From contig NZ_JAQLEM010000004.1 in assembly GCF_028209885.1 (NCBI RefSeq), forward strand, positions 1 through 64,000: a stretch of DNA of 64,000 nt. The letters run 5' to 3'. A model generated the notes under the pieces. It had not been told where the DNA came from. It saw nothing but the letters and a program-made list of their open reading frames with translations, and searched no databases. How positions within the stretch are numbered: the first letter of the stretch is position 1; each line of letters begins with the position of its first letter. This DNA is from Collinsella aerofaciens. Lineage in GTDB: Bacteria; Actinomycetota; Coriobacteriia; Coriobacteriales; Coriobacteriaceae. Below are positions 1-8,723 of this stretch, piece by piece. Made by a program: the position numbers and the translations under genes.

Positions 1-40
1 GTCTGGCCGAACGAGTCCCCATACCCTCGTTCGGTCAGAC
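1..40. terminator. Stem-loop at the window edge
   Basis: Arms at 1-15 and 26-40 pair over 15 positions with one G-U. No T-tract follows, so it may be a terminator of the gene to the left or a leader structure of hisS. Confidence 0.4.
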
Positions 41-67
41 GCGCCGCCGCTGTTTGTGTTTGTGCCG

Positions 68-73
68 TATAAT
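68..73 (+). promoter_or_regulatory. Candidate -10 box for hisS
   Basis: A perfect TATAAT lies about 43 bases before the hisS start. I see no good -35 box at the usual spacing, so the call rests on the -10 alone. Confidence 0.35.
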
Positions 74-115
74 GACCGTTACCTATGACGCGATACAAAA
101 GAAAGGTGTTTGCCC

Positions 116-1429
116 ATGCAGGCACAGAAGGCGGAGGGAACCCGCGACCTTATCGGCGCCGAGATGCGCGCCTGGCAAAAGATGCAGCAGATTGCGGCCG
201 GCGTGTTCGAGCCGTTTGGTTTTAAACCCATCGAGACGCCCGCGATCGAGCAGGTGGACGTGTTTGTCCACGGTATCGGCCAGTCGACCGACGTCGTACG
301 CAAGGAAATGTTCCGCGTGTTCAGCGGTGCCAACCTGGAGCGCGTCTTTACCGAGGGCACCGACACCAAACTCAAGCCCAAGCAGCGCCTGGCACTTCGC
401 CCCGAGGGCACGGCCGGCGTGGTGCGCGCCGTCGTCGAGAACAACCTGGTGCCCCAGGGCTCCACGCCGTTTAAGGCGTACTACGCCGAGGCCATGTTCC
501 GCGGCGAGCGTCCCCAGAAGGGCCGCCTGCGCCAGTTCCACCAGGTGGGTATCGAGTGGCTCGGCGCTCCCGATCCGGCGGCAGACGCCGAGTGCATCAT
601 CATGCTCATGGAGTTCTACAAGCGCCTGGGCTTCGATCTTTCCAAGCTTCGTCTGCTCATCAACTCGATGGGTGACGCCCAGTGTCGTCCGGCCTATCGC
701 GAGCAGGTCAAGCAGTTTATCCTCGATCACGCCGACGAGATGTGCGACGAGTGCCGCGAGCGCGCCGAGCTCAACCCGCTGCGTGCCTTCGACTGCAAGA
801 ACGACCACTGCCGCGAGATCATGGCCGAGGCTCCGCTGATGGGTGACAACCTGTGCGACGAGTGCCGCGAGCACTACGAGCAGGTCAAGCGCTATCTGGA
901 TGCCGCCGGTATCGAGTATGTCGAGGATCCCACCTTGGTGCGCGGCCTGGACTACTACACCCGTACTGTCTTTGAGGTCGAGGCCCCCGGCGCCGGCGTC
1001 GGCTCCATCGGTGGCGGCGGCCGCTACGACGGCCTGGTCGAGCTCGAGGGTGGCAAGCCCACGGCGGGCGTCGGCTTTGCCGTCGGTTTTGAGCGCGCCC
1101 TGCTGGCCCTGCAGGCCTTTGGCAGCGATCTGGGTGCCGATGAGGCCCCGTGCGTCTATGTCGCCAATGCCGGCAAGGAACTGCGCCAGAACGTCTTTGC
1201 CATTACGCAGGAGCTTCGCGCCGCAGGCATCGTGACCGAGGCCGACTATCAGGGCCGTTCGCTCAAGGCCCAGTTTAAGCAGGCCGATAAGGTAGGCGCC
1301 AAGCTCATCCTGGTTCTGGGTGGCGACGAGCTTGCCGCCGGCAAGGTCAAGGTGCGCGACATGCAGAGCCATGACGAGGTTCTCGTCGATCTGGCCAACG
1401 TCGTCGAGGCGGTTCGCGAGCGTCTGTAG
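116..1429 (+). CDS. hisS: Histidyl-tRNA synthetase
   Basis: Class II aminoacyl-tRNA synthetase that charges tRNA-His in the cytoplasm. About 437 residues, normal for bacterial HisRS. Visible motifs are the N-terminal GTRDL, motif 2 (FRGERPQKGRLRQFHQ), the HisRS signature LVRGLDYYTRT, the GGGGRYDGL segment and motif 3 (GVGFAVGFERAL), followed by a C-terminal anticodon-binding domain. A TTG six bases upstream is in frame, but the ATG at 116 sits at proper distance from the GAAAGG Shine-Dalgarno at 101-106. Gene ends at a strong hairpin, so it appears to be transcribed alone. Confidence 0.97.
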   Translation: MQAQKAEGTRDLIGAEMRAWQKMQQIAAGVFEPFGFKPIETPAIEQVDVFVHGIGQSTDVVRKEMFRVFSGANLERVFTEGTDTKLKPKQRLALRPEGTAGVVRAVVENNLVPQGSTPFKAYYAEAMFRGERPQKGRLRQFHQVGIEWLGAPDPAADAECIIMLMEFYKRLGFDLSKLRLLINSMGDAQCRPAYREQVKQFILDHADEMCDECRERAELNPLRAFDCKNDHCREIMAEAPLMGDNLCDECREHYEQVKRYLDAAGIEYVEDPTLVRGLDYYTRTVFEVEAPGAGVGSIGGGGRYDGLVELEGGKPTAGVGFAVGFERALLALQAFGSDLGADEAPCVYVANAGKELRQNVFAITQELRAAGIVTEADYQGRSLKAQFKQADKVGAKLILVLGGDELAAGKVKVRDMQSHDEVLVDLANVVEAVRERL

Positions 1430-1485
1430 CGTATGATTTTTGAGCTGCGGGCCCGCTAACATGTCCCGCTTGCGCCGAGCGATTG

Positions 1486-1527
1486 TTACGGGGGTGTTTC
1501 GCATTTATGCGGAATGCCCCCGTTTGT
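1486..1527 (+). terminator. Terminator of hisS
   Basis: ACGGGGG...CCCCCGT stem with an inner GTTTCGC/GCGGAAT extension and a T-rich tail, about 55 bases after the hisS stop. Confidence 0.75.
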
Positions 1528-1580
1528 GTATGCCGTCCACCGAGAAATACGACCATTTAGAGCAAAAACCCTTGCAATGC

Positions 1581-1643
1581 AGAAAATACTTTTGTGTGGT
1601 AAAGCGCAATCAGTGTCGAAAGTATTTCTCAAGCGCCTATAAT
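1581..1643 (+). promoter_or_regulatory. ppc promoter region with inverted repeat
   Basis: TATAAT at 1638-1643 is a good -10 box. Just upstream, AAATACTTT (near 1584) and AAAGTATTT (near 1619) form a perfect 9-bp inverted repeat that could be an operator. The -35 element is not obvious. Confidence 0.4.
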
Positions 1644-1687
1644 GAATACCGCATGTTACGTGCATAGAAGGAGGAATGGGAGGAAAC

Positions 1688-4501
1688 GTGGCTGAGAACC
1701 TAAGCAACCAGTCTGTACCCGAAGCCGCGGCGCGCGTCGCTGCCGTGGTCAACCGCCTCGTTAACCGAATCGGCTCGAATGCCGAGTCCAGGGAGCGTCT
1801 CGCCGAGATCGAGATCCCCGAGGAGCTGCGCGACAATCTGGCGTTGTTCCTGCGCCTGGAGCGTCGTGTGCTTAGCGAGTATGATCCTGAGATCGCGGAC
1901 CTGTTCGACAAGATCCTGTCGGCCGAGATTGTGGCCAATGCCGGTAACCCCGGTACCCGCGCTGCCGACGAGGCCGTCGACGAGCAGGGCGTGCCCACCG
2001 CCGACGAGCCCACTGCCGTGGCATTTCGTGAGGTCGTCGATCTGATCGACAGCCTGCCGCTCGATAAGCAGCAGGTCATTGTCCGCGCCTTTACGAGCTT
2101 CTTCCATCTGGCAAACCTGTCGGAGGAGAACTACCGTGTGGCGCAGCTGCGCGAGCGCGAGGCCGGTGCGTCGACCGATACCGAGGTCGATCCCGCCAAC
2201 GAGCTTACCGTCGCCTATCACCAGCTGGTGAATGAGCTGGGCGTCGAGGGCGCCAACGAGCTGCTCGGCAAGCTTGAGTTCCATCCCGTCTTTACCGCGC
2301 ATCCCACTGAGGCCCGTCGCAAGGCCGTCGAGGGCAAGATTCGCCGTATCTCCAACCTGCTGGAGGAGCGTCCGCGTCTGGGCGGCTCCGACCTGGTGGA
2401 GAACGAGCGTCATATGCTGCAGGAGATCGACGCCCTGGTGCGTACGAGCCCCATCGCGCTCAAGAAGCCCACGCCGGTCGAGGAAGCCGATACCATCATC
2501 GACATCTTTGATAACACGCTGTTCGACGTCATCCCCGTTATCTATCGTCGTTTTGACGACTGGGTGCTGGGCGACAAGGCCGGTACCGTGCCGCCGCTGT
2601 GCCCGGCGTTCTTCCATCCCGGCAGCTGGATCGGTTCCGACCGCGACGGTAACCCCAACGTCACCGCCAAGGTGAGCCGTGAGGTCGCCGCCAAGTACTT
2701 TACGCACATGGTGCTCAAGCTCGAGGACAAGTGCCGCCGCATCGGCCGCAACCTCACGCTCGAGACCACCTACAGCAAGCCTTCTGCCGAGCTCATTAAC
2801 CTGTGGAACCATCAGGTCGAGATGAGCCCTCGGTACACGGCCCGCGCCGAGCTGATCTCCGAGCACGAGCCGCATCGCGCCGTCATGCTCGTCATGGCCG
2901 ACCGCCTGAACGCCACCGTGCGCCGCATCACCGACACCATGTATCACAGTGCCGACGAATTCCTGGATGACCTGCGCGTCGTCCAGCGTTCGCTTGCTGC
3001 CTGCGGTGCCGTCCGTGCCGCCTACGGCCCGGTCCAGACCATCATCTGGCAGGTCGAGTCTTTCGGCTTCCATATGGTCGAGATGGAGTTCCGTCAGCAC
3101 TCCGTGGTGCATGCCCGCGCCCTTAAGGATATCCACGAGAACGGTATCCATGGCGATTTGCAGCCCATGACGCGCGAGGTCATCGATACCTTCCGCGCTA
3201 TCGGTTCCATCCAAAAGCGCTACGGCAAGAAGATGGCGCACCGCTACATCATCTCGTTCACTAAGAGCGCCCAGCATGTGGCCGATGTCTTTGAGCTTGC
3301 CCACCTGTCCTTTGCGCACGAGGAGGATGTCCCCGAGCTCGACGTGATCCCGCTGTTCGAGCAGCTCGAGGACCTCGAGGGCTGCGTCGACGTGCTCGAC
3401 CAGATGCTCACGCTGCCCGTGGTACAGAAGCGCCTTGCTCAGACCAACCGCCGCATGGAGGTTATGCTGGGCTATTCCGACTCCTCCAAGGACGCCGGTC
3501 CTACCACGGCCATGCTCGCGCTGCATTCTGCGCAGGAGCGCATCGCCAAGTGGGCAGAGAAGAACGATATCGACCTGGTGCTCATGCACGGTCGCGGCGG
3601 TGCCGTGGGCCGTGGCGGCGGCCCGGCCAACAAGGCCGTGCTGGCGCAGCCCAAGGGTTCGGTCAACTGCTTCTTTAAGCTCACCGAGCAGGGCGAGGTC
3701 ATCTTTGCCCGTTACGGCAACCGCACGCTGGCTCAGCGCCATGTTGAGTCCGTTGCCGCCGCAACGCTTTTGCAGTCGGCCCCGAGTGTCGAGAAGACCA
3801 ACACCGAGACCACGCAGAAGTTCTGGGATATGGCAGAGAAGCTCAACGCCGCAAGCCACGAGCGCTATCTGGACCTGCTGAACACCGAGGACTTTACACC
3901 ATGGTTCTCGACCGTGACGCCGCTGACCGAGGTCGGTCTGCTGCCGATCGGCTCGCGTCCCGCCAAGCGCGGCCTGGGCGCCAAGTCGCTCGATGACCTG
4001 CGTACCATTCCGTGGATCTTCAGCTGGAGCCAGGCGCGCATTAACCTGGCCGCTTGGTACGGCCTGGGCACCGCCTGCGAGCAGCTGGGCGATCTTGACC
4101 AGCTCAAGGCTGCCTACCAGGAGTGGCCGTTCTTCCGCACCTTTATCGACAACATCGAGATGTCGATTGCTAAGACCGATCAGCGCATCGCCAAGATGTA
4201 TCTGCACCTGGGCGACCGCGATGATTTGTCCGAGAAGGTCTTCACCGAGATGCAGCTCACGCGTAAGTGGGTCCTTGCCATCGTCGGTGATGAGTGGCCG
4301 CTGCAGCGTCGTCGCGTGCTCGGCTGCGCCGTCCGCGTGCGCAACCCCTACGTCGACGCCCTGTCCATCGCCCAGGTACGCGCCCTTCGCGAGGTGCGTA
4401 TGAACCAGGACGAGATGGCCGAGGAGAAGAAGGCCGAGTACATGAGCCTGATTCTTTCGACTGTGACCGGCGTCTCGGCAGGTTTGCAGAACACGGGGTA
4501 A
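1688..4501 (+). CDS. ppc: Phosphoenolpyruvate carboxylase
   Basis: Carboxylates PEP to oxaloacetate, an anaplerotic entry to C4 acids. About 937 residues, the normal bacterial length. Family motifs are all present: VFTAHPTEARR (catalytic His), GYSDSSKDAG, HGRGGAVGRGGGP (glycine-rich loop) and the C-terminal NTG end that places the inhibitor site. The GTG at 1688 follows GGAGG; an ATG at 1676 lies directly on the first GGAGG and is less likely. Single-gene unit ending at the large nested hairpin described below. Confidence 0.96.
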   Translation: MAENLSNQSVPEAAARVAAVVNRLVNRIGSNAESRERLAEIEIPEELRDNLALFLRLERRVLSEYDPEIADLFDKILSAEIVANAGNPGTRAADEAVDEQGVPTADEPTAVAFREVVDLIDSLPLDKQQVIVRAFTSFFHLANLSEENYRVAQLREREAGASTDTEVDPANELTVAYHQLVNELGVEGANELLGKLEFHPVFTAHPTEARRKAVEGKIRRISNLLEERPRLGGSDLVENERHMLQEIDALVRTSPIALKKPTPVEEADTIIDIFDNTLFDVIPVIYRRFDDWVLGDKAGTVPPLCPAFFHPGSWIGSDRDGNPNVTAKVSREVAAKYFTHMVLKLEDKCRRIGRNLTLETTYSKPSAELINLWNHQVEMSPRYTARAELISEHEPHRAVMLVMADRLNATVRRITDTMYHSADEFLDDLRVVQRSLAACGAVRAAYGPVQTIIWQVESFGFHMVEMEFRQHSVVHARALKDIHENGIHGDLQPMTREVIDTFRAIGSIQKRYGKKMAHRYIISFTKSAQHVADVFELAHLSFAHEEDVPELDVIPLFEQLEDLEGCVDVLDQMLTLPVVQKRLAQTNRRMEVMLGYSDSSKDAGPTTAMLALHSAQERIAKWAEKNDIDLVLMHGRGGAVGRGGGPANKAVLAQPKGSVNCFFKLTEQGEVIFARYGNRTLAQRHVESVAAATLLQSAPSVEKTNTETTQKFWDMAEKLNAASHERYLDLLNTEDFTPWFSTVTPLTEVGLLPIGSRPAKRGLGAKSLDDLRTIPWIFSWSQARINLAAWYGLGTACEQLGDLDQLKAAYQEWPFFRTFIDNIEMSIAKTDQRIAKMYLHLGDRDDLSEKVFTEMQLTRKWVLAIVGDEWPLQRRRVLGCAVRVRNPYVDALSIAQVRALREVRMNQDEMAEEKKAEYMSLILSTVTGVSAGLQNTG

Positions 4502-4524
4502 TCGATAGCCCTGTGGCTCTCACC

Positions 4525-4651
4525 GGGACCCGATGGGTTTCCCTCTGAATGCGTCCTCGCACTTGAAGCCCCCTTATCCTGCTCCTTCGGAGCTGCGGAT
4601 AAGGGGGCTTCGTGCTGCGGAGTGCATTCAGAGGGAAACCCATCGGATCCC
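4525..4651. repeat. Nested hairpin element, copy A
   Basis: Outer arms 4525-4552 and 4624-4651 pair over 27 of 28 positions. Inside are two 12-base strands, GTCCTCGCACTT (4553-4564) and GTGCTGCGGAGT (4612-4623), that can pair partially around an asymmetric TC/TGC loop. The centre is a 15-bp stem (4565-4579 with 4597-4611) capped by a GCTCC/GGAGC hairpin. The same internal strands recur in copy B with unrelated outer arms. It lies just after ppc, so termination is one likely role. Confidence 0.85.
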
Positions 4652-4718
4652 TTCGTCCTCGGTCTTCTGGGATTAAGCTGATGAGAATAAGGTGCGCTTC
4701 GCGCCTTACAGCTGTGAC

Positions 4719-4755
4719 TGCCGCGGTCCCGTTTGGGATCGCGGCTGTTTTGTTG
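4719..4755 (+). terminator. Terminator-like hairpin
   Basis: CCGCGGTCCC (4721-4730) pairs with GGGATCGCGG after a short loop, with one G-U, followed by CTGTTTTGTTG. Position suggests a second stop signal after ppc, upstream of larA. Confidence 0.6.
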
Positions 4756-4874
4756 TGGGTCAAATATGAACGTTGTGTTAATGAGTCGGTGGACGGTGGT
4801 GTTTTTCGGTGAGCGGCGTATCCTTCCAACGGTTTATCTAGTGTGTCAGTTGAAAAGGAAGAGGGCGCTCGTCA

Positions 4875-6152
4875 TTGTTTGAATGTGAACTGCCGTTTGA
4901 CCACAAGACGTTGCATCTGGAGCTCGAGGATAAGAACTTCGCGGGTGTGATGGAAGGTCATCAAAACGAGTTTAAGACTACAAAATCGCAGGAAGAGCTG
5001 GTAGAGGAGTCGCTTGCCAACCCTTATGGCTCGCCTTCGCTCGAGGAGCTTTGTGCTGGCAAGAAGGATATCGTCATTATTAGCTCCGATCATACGCGTC
5101 CCGTTCCCTCGCGTGTGACGATGCCTATTCTGCTGCATCACATCCATTCCGCTGCGCCCGAGGCGCGCGTTCGCATTCTGGTTGCTACGGGTATGCATCG
5201 TCCGTCGACGCATGAGGAGCTCGTCAACAAGTACGGCGAGGAGATCGTTGCCAACGAGGAAATCGTTATGCACGTCGCGACTGACGACAGCATGATGAAA
5301 AAGATCGGCACCCTGCCTTCTGGCGGCGAGTGCATCATCAACAAGATTGCTGCCGATTGCGATCTGCTGCTTGCCGAGGGCTTTATTGAGCCGCACTTCT
5401 TTGCCGGTTTCTCTGGTAGCCGCAAGTCCGTCCTGCCTGGTATCGCCAGCTACAAGACCATCATGTACAACCACAACGGTCAGTTTGTGAACGATTCCCA
5501 TTCGCGTGCCGGCAACCTGTGCCACAACCACGTGAGCGAGGACATGTTTGCCGCTGCCGAGATGGCTCACCTTGCCTTTGTGCTCAACGTGGTGCTCAAC
5601 GGCAAGCACGAGGTCATCGGCTCCTTTGCCGGCGACATCCACAAGGCGCACGAGGCTGGCTGCGAGTTCGTGAAGAGCCTTGCCGGCGTTGAGCCCGTTG
5701 AGTGCGAGATTGCCATCACCACCAATGGCGGCTACCCGCTCGACCAGAACATCTATCAGGCCGTGAAGGGCATGTGCTCTGCAGAGGCCACACTTCCCGA
5801 GGGCGGCGTGATCATCGATGTCGCCGGTTGTGCCGACGGTCACGGTGGCGAGGGCTTCTATCACAACATCGCCGACAATGATCCGGCAGAGTTTGAGCGC
5901 GCCTGCATCGACCGTCCTAAGGACGAGACCCTGCCCGACCAGTGGACGAGCCAGATCTTTGCCCGCATCCTCGCGCATCACCCTGTGATCATGGTTACCG
6001 ACCTGTGCGATCACCAGATGATCAAGGATATGCACATGACGCCGGTTAACACCCTCGATGAGGCGCTCAAGCTCGCCTTTGAGATGAAGGGTGCCGATGC
6101 CAAGGTGGCCGTCATTCCCGATGGCCTGGGCGTTGTCGTCGCACAGCACTAG
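4875..6152 (+). CDS. larA: Nickel-dependent lactate racemase (LarA family)
   Basis: LarA interconverts L- and D-lactate using a nickel pincer nucleotide covalently bound to lysine. Key residues fall at the same numbers as in the Lactiplantibacillus plantarum enzyme: His108 (GMHRP), His174 (EPHFF), Lys184 (GSRKS) and His200 (YNHNG). The DHTRP motif near residue 72 is also present. 425 residues, full length. Start is TTG, preceded by GGAAGAGG about 10 bases upstream. It is followed by an aquaporin gene and faces larB-larC, which make the cofactor. Other hydroxy-acid racemases share this fold, so lactate is inferred from context. Confidence 0.9.
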   Translation: MFECELPFDHKTLHLELEDKNFAGVMEGHQNEFKTTKSQEELVEESLANPYGSPSLEELCAGKKDIVIISSDHTRPVPSRVTMPILLHHIHSAAPEARVRILVATGMHRPSTHEELVNKYGEEIVANEEIVMHVATDDSMMKKIGTLPSGGECIINKIAADCDLLLAEGFIEPHFFAGFSGSRKSVLPGIASYKTIMYNHNGQFVNDSHSRAGNLCHNHVSEDMFAAAEMAHLAFVLNVVLNGKHEVIGSFAGDIHKAHEAGCEFVKSLAGVEPVECEIAITTNGGYPLDQNIYQAVKGMCSAEATLPEGGVIIDVAGCADGHGGEGFYHNIADNDPAEFERACIDRPKDETLPDQWTSQIFARILAHHPVIMVTDLCDHQMIKDMHMTPVNTLDEALKLAFEMKGADAKVAVIPDGLGVVVAQH

Positions 6153-6201
6153 TACGCGGCCTAAACGAATCGTTTATAACCGACAAGAAAGATAAGGTTT
6201 T

Positions 6202-6933
6202 ATGCTTACCAAACTCCTCTGCGAATTCGGCGCAACGGCCCTCATGATCATCTTTGGCGTGGGCGTGCACTGCGATACCGTACTCAAGGGCACCAAGTAT
6301 CAGGGCTCCGGTCACATGTTTGCCATCACCACCTGGTCTTTTGGCATCTCGGTCTGCCTGTTTGTCTTTGGCGGCGCCGTGTGCATGAACCCCGCCATGG
6401 TGCTTGCCCAGTGCATCGTCGGTCTGGTGCCGTGGAGCAGCTGCATCCCCTTCATGATTGCCGATATGCTCGGCGGCTTTGTAGGCGCCGTGATCGCGTG
6501 GTTGATGTATGCCGATGAGTTCAAGGCTTCCGAGGGCGTCGTCGACCCCATTGCCCAGCGCAACATCTTCTCGACCAACCCCACCACCGAGGGCGCCAAC
6601 TATGCTCGTAACTTCTTCTGCGAGGCTATCTGCACCTTTGTGTTCATCAGCGCCATCCTTGCTGCCGCTAGCCGCGCCGGCGAGAACGTTTTGATGCTCG
6701 CTATCTGCGTCGGTCTGATCGTTTGGGCTGTTGGCATGGGCATGGGCGGCATCACCGGATTCGCCATGAACCAGGCTCGTGACCTTGGTCCTCGCATGGC
6801 CTATCAGGTGCTGCCGATCAAGAACAAGGCTGACAACAACTGGAAGTACGGCCTGCTCGTTCCTGGCATCGCTCCGTTTATCGGTGCTGCTCTGGCCGCG
6901 CTGTTTGTGCATGGTTTCTTGGGCATGTTCTAG
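6202..6933 (+). CDS. MIP-family channel, LarD-like lactic acid/glycerol facilitator
   Basis: Integral membrane channel of the aquaporin/GlpF family, about 243 residues with six hydrophobic segments. The two pore loops are visible: CMNPAMVLAQ (canonical NPA) and GFAMNQARDLGPR, where the second NPA has become NQA; the Asp after Arg is typical of glycerol-type channels. It follows larA by 49 bases, as larD (a lactate-permeable GlpF1) does in the L. plantarum lar operon, so passage of lactic acid is the likely role. The NQA change could alter selectivity. Confidence 0.85.
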   Translation: MLTKLLCEFGATALMIIFGVGVHCDTVLKGTKYQGSGHMFAITTWSFGISVCLFVFGGAVCMNPAMVLAQCIVGLVPWSSCIPFMIADMLGGFVGAVIAWLMYADEFKASEGVVDPIAQRNIFSTNPTTEGANYARNFFCEAICTFVFISAILAAASRAGENVLMLAICVGLIVWAVGMGMGGITGFAMNQARDLGPRMAYQVLPIKNKADNNWKYGLLVPGIAPFIGAALAALFVHGFLGMF

Positions 6934-6955
6934 TCTGAGGCTACATAGTTGTCCG

Positions 6956-7078
6956 CCGTCCGCATGGGGTAACTTCCCAGCGCGTCCTCGGACATGCAAA
7001 AAGGCTCGCTGCGCACTTTGTGCGGCGAGCCTTTTTGCGTCCTGCGGAGTGCGCTGGGAAGTTACCCCATGCGGACGG
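6956..7078. repeat. Nested hairpin element, copy B
   Basis: Outer arms 6956-6983 and 7051-7078 are a perfect 28-bp inverted repeat, unrelated in sequence to copy A. Internal strands GTCCTCGGACAT (6984-6995) and GTCCTGCGGAGT (7039-7050) match those of copy A at 10 and 11 of 12 positions. The inner 14-bp stem (6996-7009 with 7025-7038) has A5/T5 runs, so it can terminate in both directions between the convergent larA-aquaporin and larB-larC-tetR units. The remaining bases to 7235 show nothing I recognise. Confidence 0.88.
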
Positions 7079-7235
7079 CTGCGGGGTCTTTGTTGCGTTC
7101 GCACAAGCAACCCAACATATATATCTGAATTTGGATGGGAGGGGCTTGTTGCTGTTGGGGGCATCGAAGTGCGAGTGACACTTTGGGATGCGTGGCGCCT
7201 TGGGGTGGGGCGGTGCTTTGAGATGAGCTTCTTAC

Positions 7236-7775
7236 TTAGCTGAAGAGGGGTTTTATGGCTGATAGGTAGTCTTTGGCTACGTTCTCTTTTGGGGCTTGGA
7301 AGTTGTGCCAGGCCCACCATTGGACCATTCCTACGAAGCTTGAGGCTATGTGGTGTAGTAGGAAGCTTCGGTCCATGGTGGCGGCGGGGCCGCTTGGGTC
7401 GGTAGGGACGGTTTCGGCTGCGCGCGACATGATGGTCTTGCGTAAGCAGTCGGCGAAGACGCGTGAGCCGGCGCCGGCTACGAGGGCGCGTACGCCCTGA
7501 CGACGATCCCAGAGGTTGTTGAGAATATGCTCGACTTGCACGAGTGGGTCGTCGAGCGGTGTGCCATCGTCGTCGAGGGCGTGGGCGCAGATGTCGCTCA
7601 CGAGCTCGGACAGTAGGTCGTCTTTGCTCTTAAAGAGGCCGTAGAATGTCGCGCGGCCTACGTGAGCGCGCGCGATGATGTCGCCGACGGTAATCTTGCC
7701 GTAGTCCTCTTCGCGTAGCAGCTCGGAGAACGCCGCAACGATGGCAGCGCGGCTTTTTTCTTTGCGGGCATCCAT
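7236..7775 (-). CDS. TetR/AcrR-family transcriptional regulator
   Basis: About 179 residues. The N-terminal helix-turn-helix is typical (ITVGDIIARAHVGRATFYGLFKSKDDLL); the C-terminal part is a ligand-binding helical domain I cannot place in a subfamily. The ATG at 7775 begins two bases after the larC stop, so it is the last gene of larB-larC-tetR and probably controls the lar genes in response to lactate or a related acid. A further upstream in-frame start would overlap larC and has no advantage. Confidence 0.85.
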   Translation of the reverse strand: MDARKEKSRAAIVAAFSELLREEDYGKITVGDIIARAHVGRATFYGLFKSKDDLLSELVSDICAHALDDDGTPLDDPLVQVEHILNNLWDRRQGVRALVAGAGSRVFADCLRKTIMSRAAETVPTDPSGPAATMDRSFLLHHIASSFVGMVQWWAWHNFQAPKENVAKDYLSAIKPLFS

Positions 7776-7777
7776 GG

Positions 7778-8713
7778 CTATGCGTCCACGTGAACAAGCA
7801 GGCAACGGAGCGTGCCGGAGCAGCCCTCGTAGGGGCGCTTACCGGCGCCGTAGCCGACGGCTTCGATGCGGTAGCGGGCCGGCAGGTGCTCGGACGTGCG
7901 CAGTGCGGCGACGATGGCGGCGCCCGTGGGCGTCACGAGCTCGCCGGCGACCGGTGCGGGCGCGAGGGCGATATTGCCCGCCTGGCACAGGTTGACGACA
8001 GCAGGGACGGGAATGGGCATGAGGCCGTGGGCGCAACGAATGGTGCCGTGGCCCTCGGAGAGCGACTCGACCACGATGTCCTCAATACCAAGGTCATCGA
8101 GGCAGATGGCGACCGAGCAGACGTCGACGATGGAATCGACGGCGCCCACCTCGTGGAACATGACGGTCTCGGGCGTTTTGCCGTGAGCCTTGGCCTCGGC
8201 AGCAGCGAGTACGGAAAAAATGGCGACGGCGCGACGCTTGGCGCCATCGCTTAGCTGCGAGCCATCGATGATGGCGGTGACGTCCGCCAAAGAACGGTGG
8301 TGATGGTGATGGGCGCGATGGTGGCCCTCGTGGCCATGACTGTGGCCCTCATGGTCATGCTCGTGGCAGTGCTCGTTCTCGCCATGATCATGATGGTGGT
8401 GCTCATGCTCACGCTCATGCTCATGCTCATGCTCATGTGTGTGCTCGGCAGCTGCTTCGTTGCCGTAGAGCCAGGCCATGTCGTGGTCGTGGTTCTCGAG
8501 CTCCTCTGCCAGCTGAACGTCAAAGTCGCAGGCGTCGATGCCATGCTTGTTTACACGTGTAACGGCAATCTCAAAGCCGCCGACCGGAAGCGTGGCGAGC
8601 TGCTCACGCAGATGCTCCTCGCTGGCGCCCAGATCGAGCAGGGCCGCGACGGTCATGTCGCCGCTGATGCCCGAGGTGCCGTCGATGATAAGCGTGTGCT
8701 GATGGTTGGACAT
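7778..8713 (-). CDS. larC: LarC nickel-insertion protein, N-terminal (LarC1) part only
   Basis: LarC inserts nickel into the LarA pincer cofactor. The start MSNHQHTLIIDGTSGISGDMTVAALLDLG is the family N-terminus, written here as TSGISGDM around residues 14-21. A metal-binding His-rich tract covers roughly residues 89-140. The protein stops at residue 311, shortly after the AVGYGAGKR motif where full LarC (about 400 residues or more) continues into the CTP-binding LarC2 half. In L. plantarum the halves are joined by a ribosomal frameshift; here tetR begins two bases after the stop, leaving no room for LarC2. Confidence 0.85.
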   Translation of the reverse strand: MSNHQHTLIIDGTSGISGDMTVAALLDLGASEEHLREQLATLPVGGFEIAVTRVNKHGIDACDFDVQLAEELENHDHDMAWLYGNEAAAEHTHEHEHEHEREHEHHHHDHGENEHCHEHDHEGHSHGHEGHHRAHHHHHRSLADVTAIIDGSQLSDGAKRRAVAIFSVLAAAEAKAHGKTPETVMFHEVGAVDSIVDVCSVAICLDDLGIEDIVVESLSEGHGTIRCAHGLMPIPVPAVVNLCQAGNIALAPAPVAGELVTPTGAAIVAALRTSEHLPARYRIEAVGYGAGKRPYEGCSGTLRCLLVHVDA

Positions 8714-8723
8714 GGAATGCTCC

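Larger units (their letters stand above)
4502..4874. other. Intergenic region between ppc and larA
   Basis: Beyond nested hairpin A it holds a small hairpin at 4689-4708 and a terminator-like hairpin near 4721-4752. I see no convincing small gene. The larA promoter must lie in the last 120 bases, but I cannot pick a clear -35/-10 pair. Confidence 0.6.

Noticed and set aside
83..1504. Long open frame antisense to hisS, and similar ones opposite ppc, feoB, aspS, ligA, the flavin oxidoreductase and the pilin genes
   Set aside because: These are shadows produced by G/C-biased third codon positions; they lack ribosome binding sites and family motifs, while the opposite strand encodes clear enzymes.
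7236..7778. Possible ribosomal frameshift joining larC to a LarC2 segment
   Set aside because: The downstream sequence in all minus frames reads as a TetR regulator in frame one and has no LarC2-like motif, so there is nothing to shift into.
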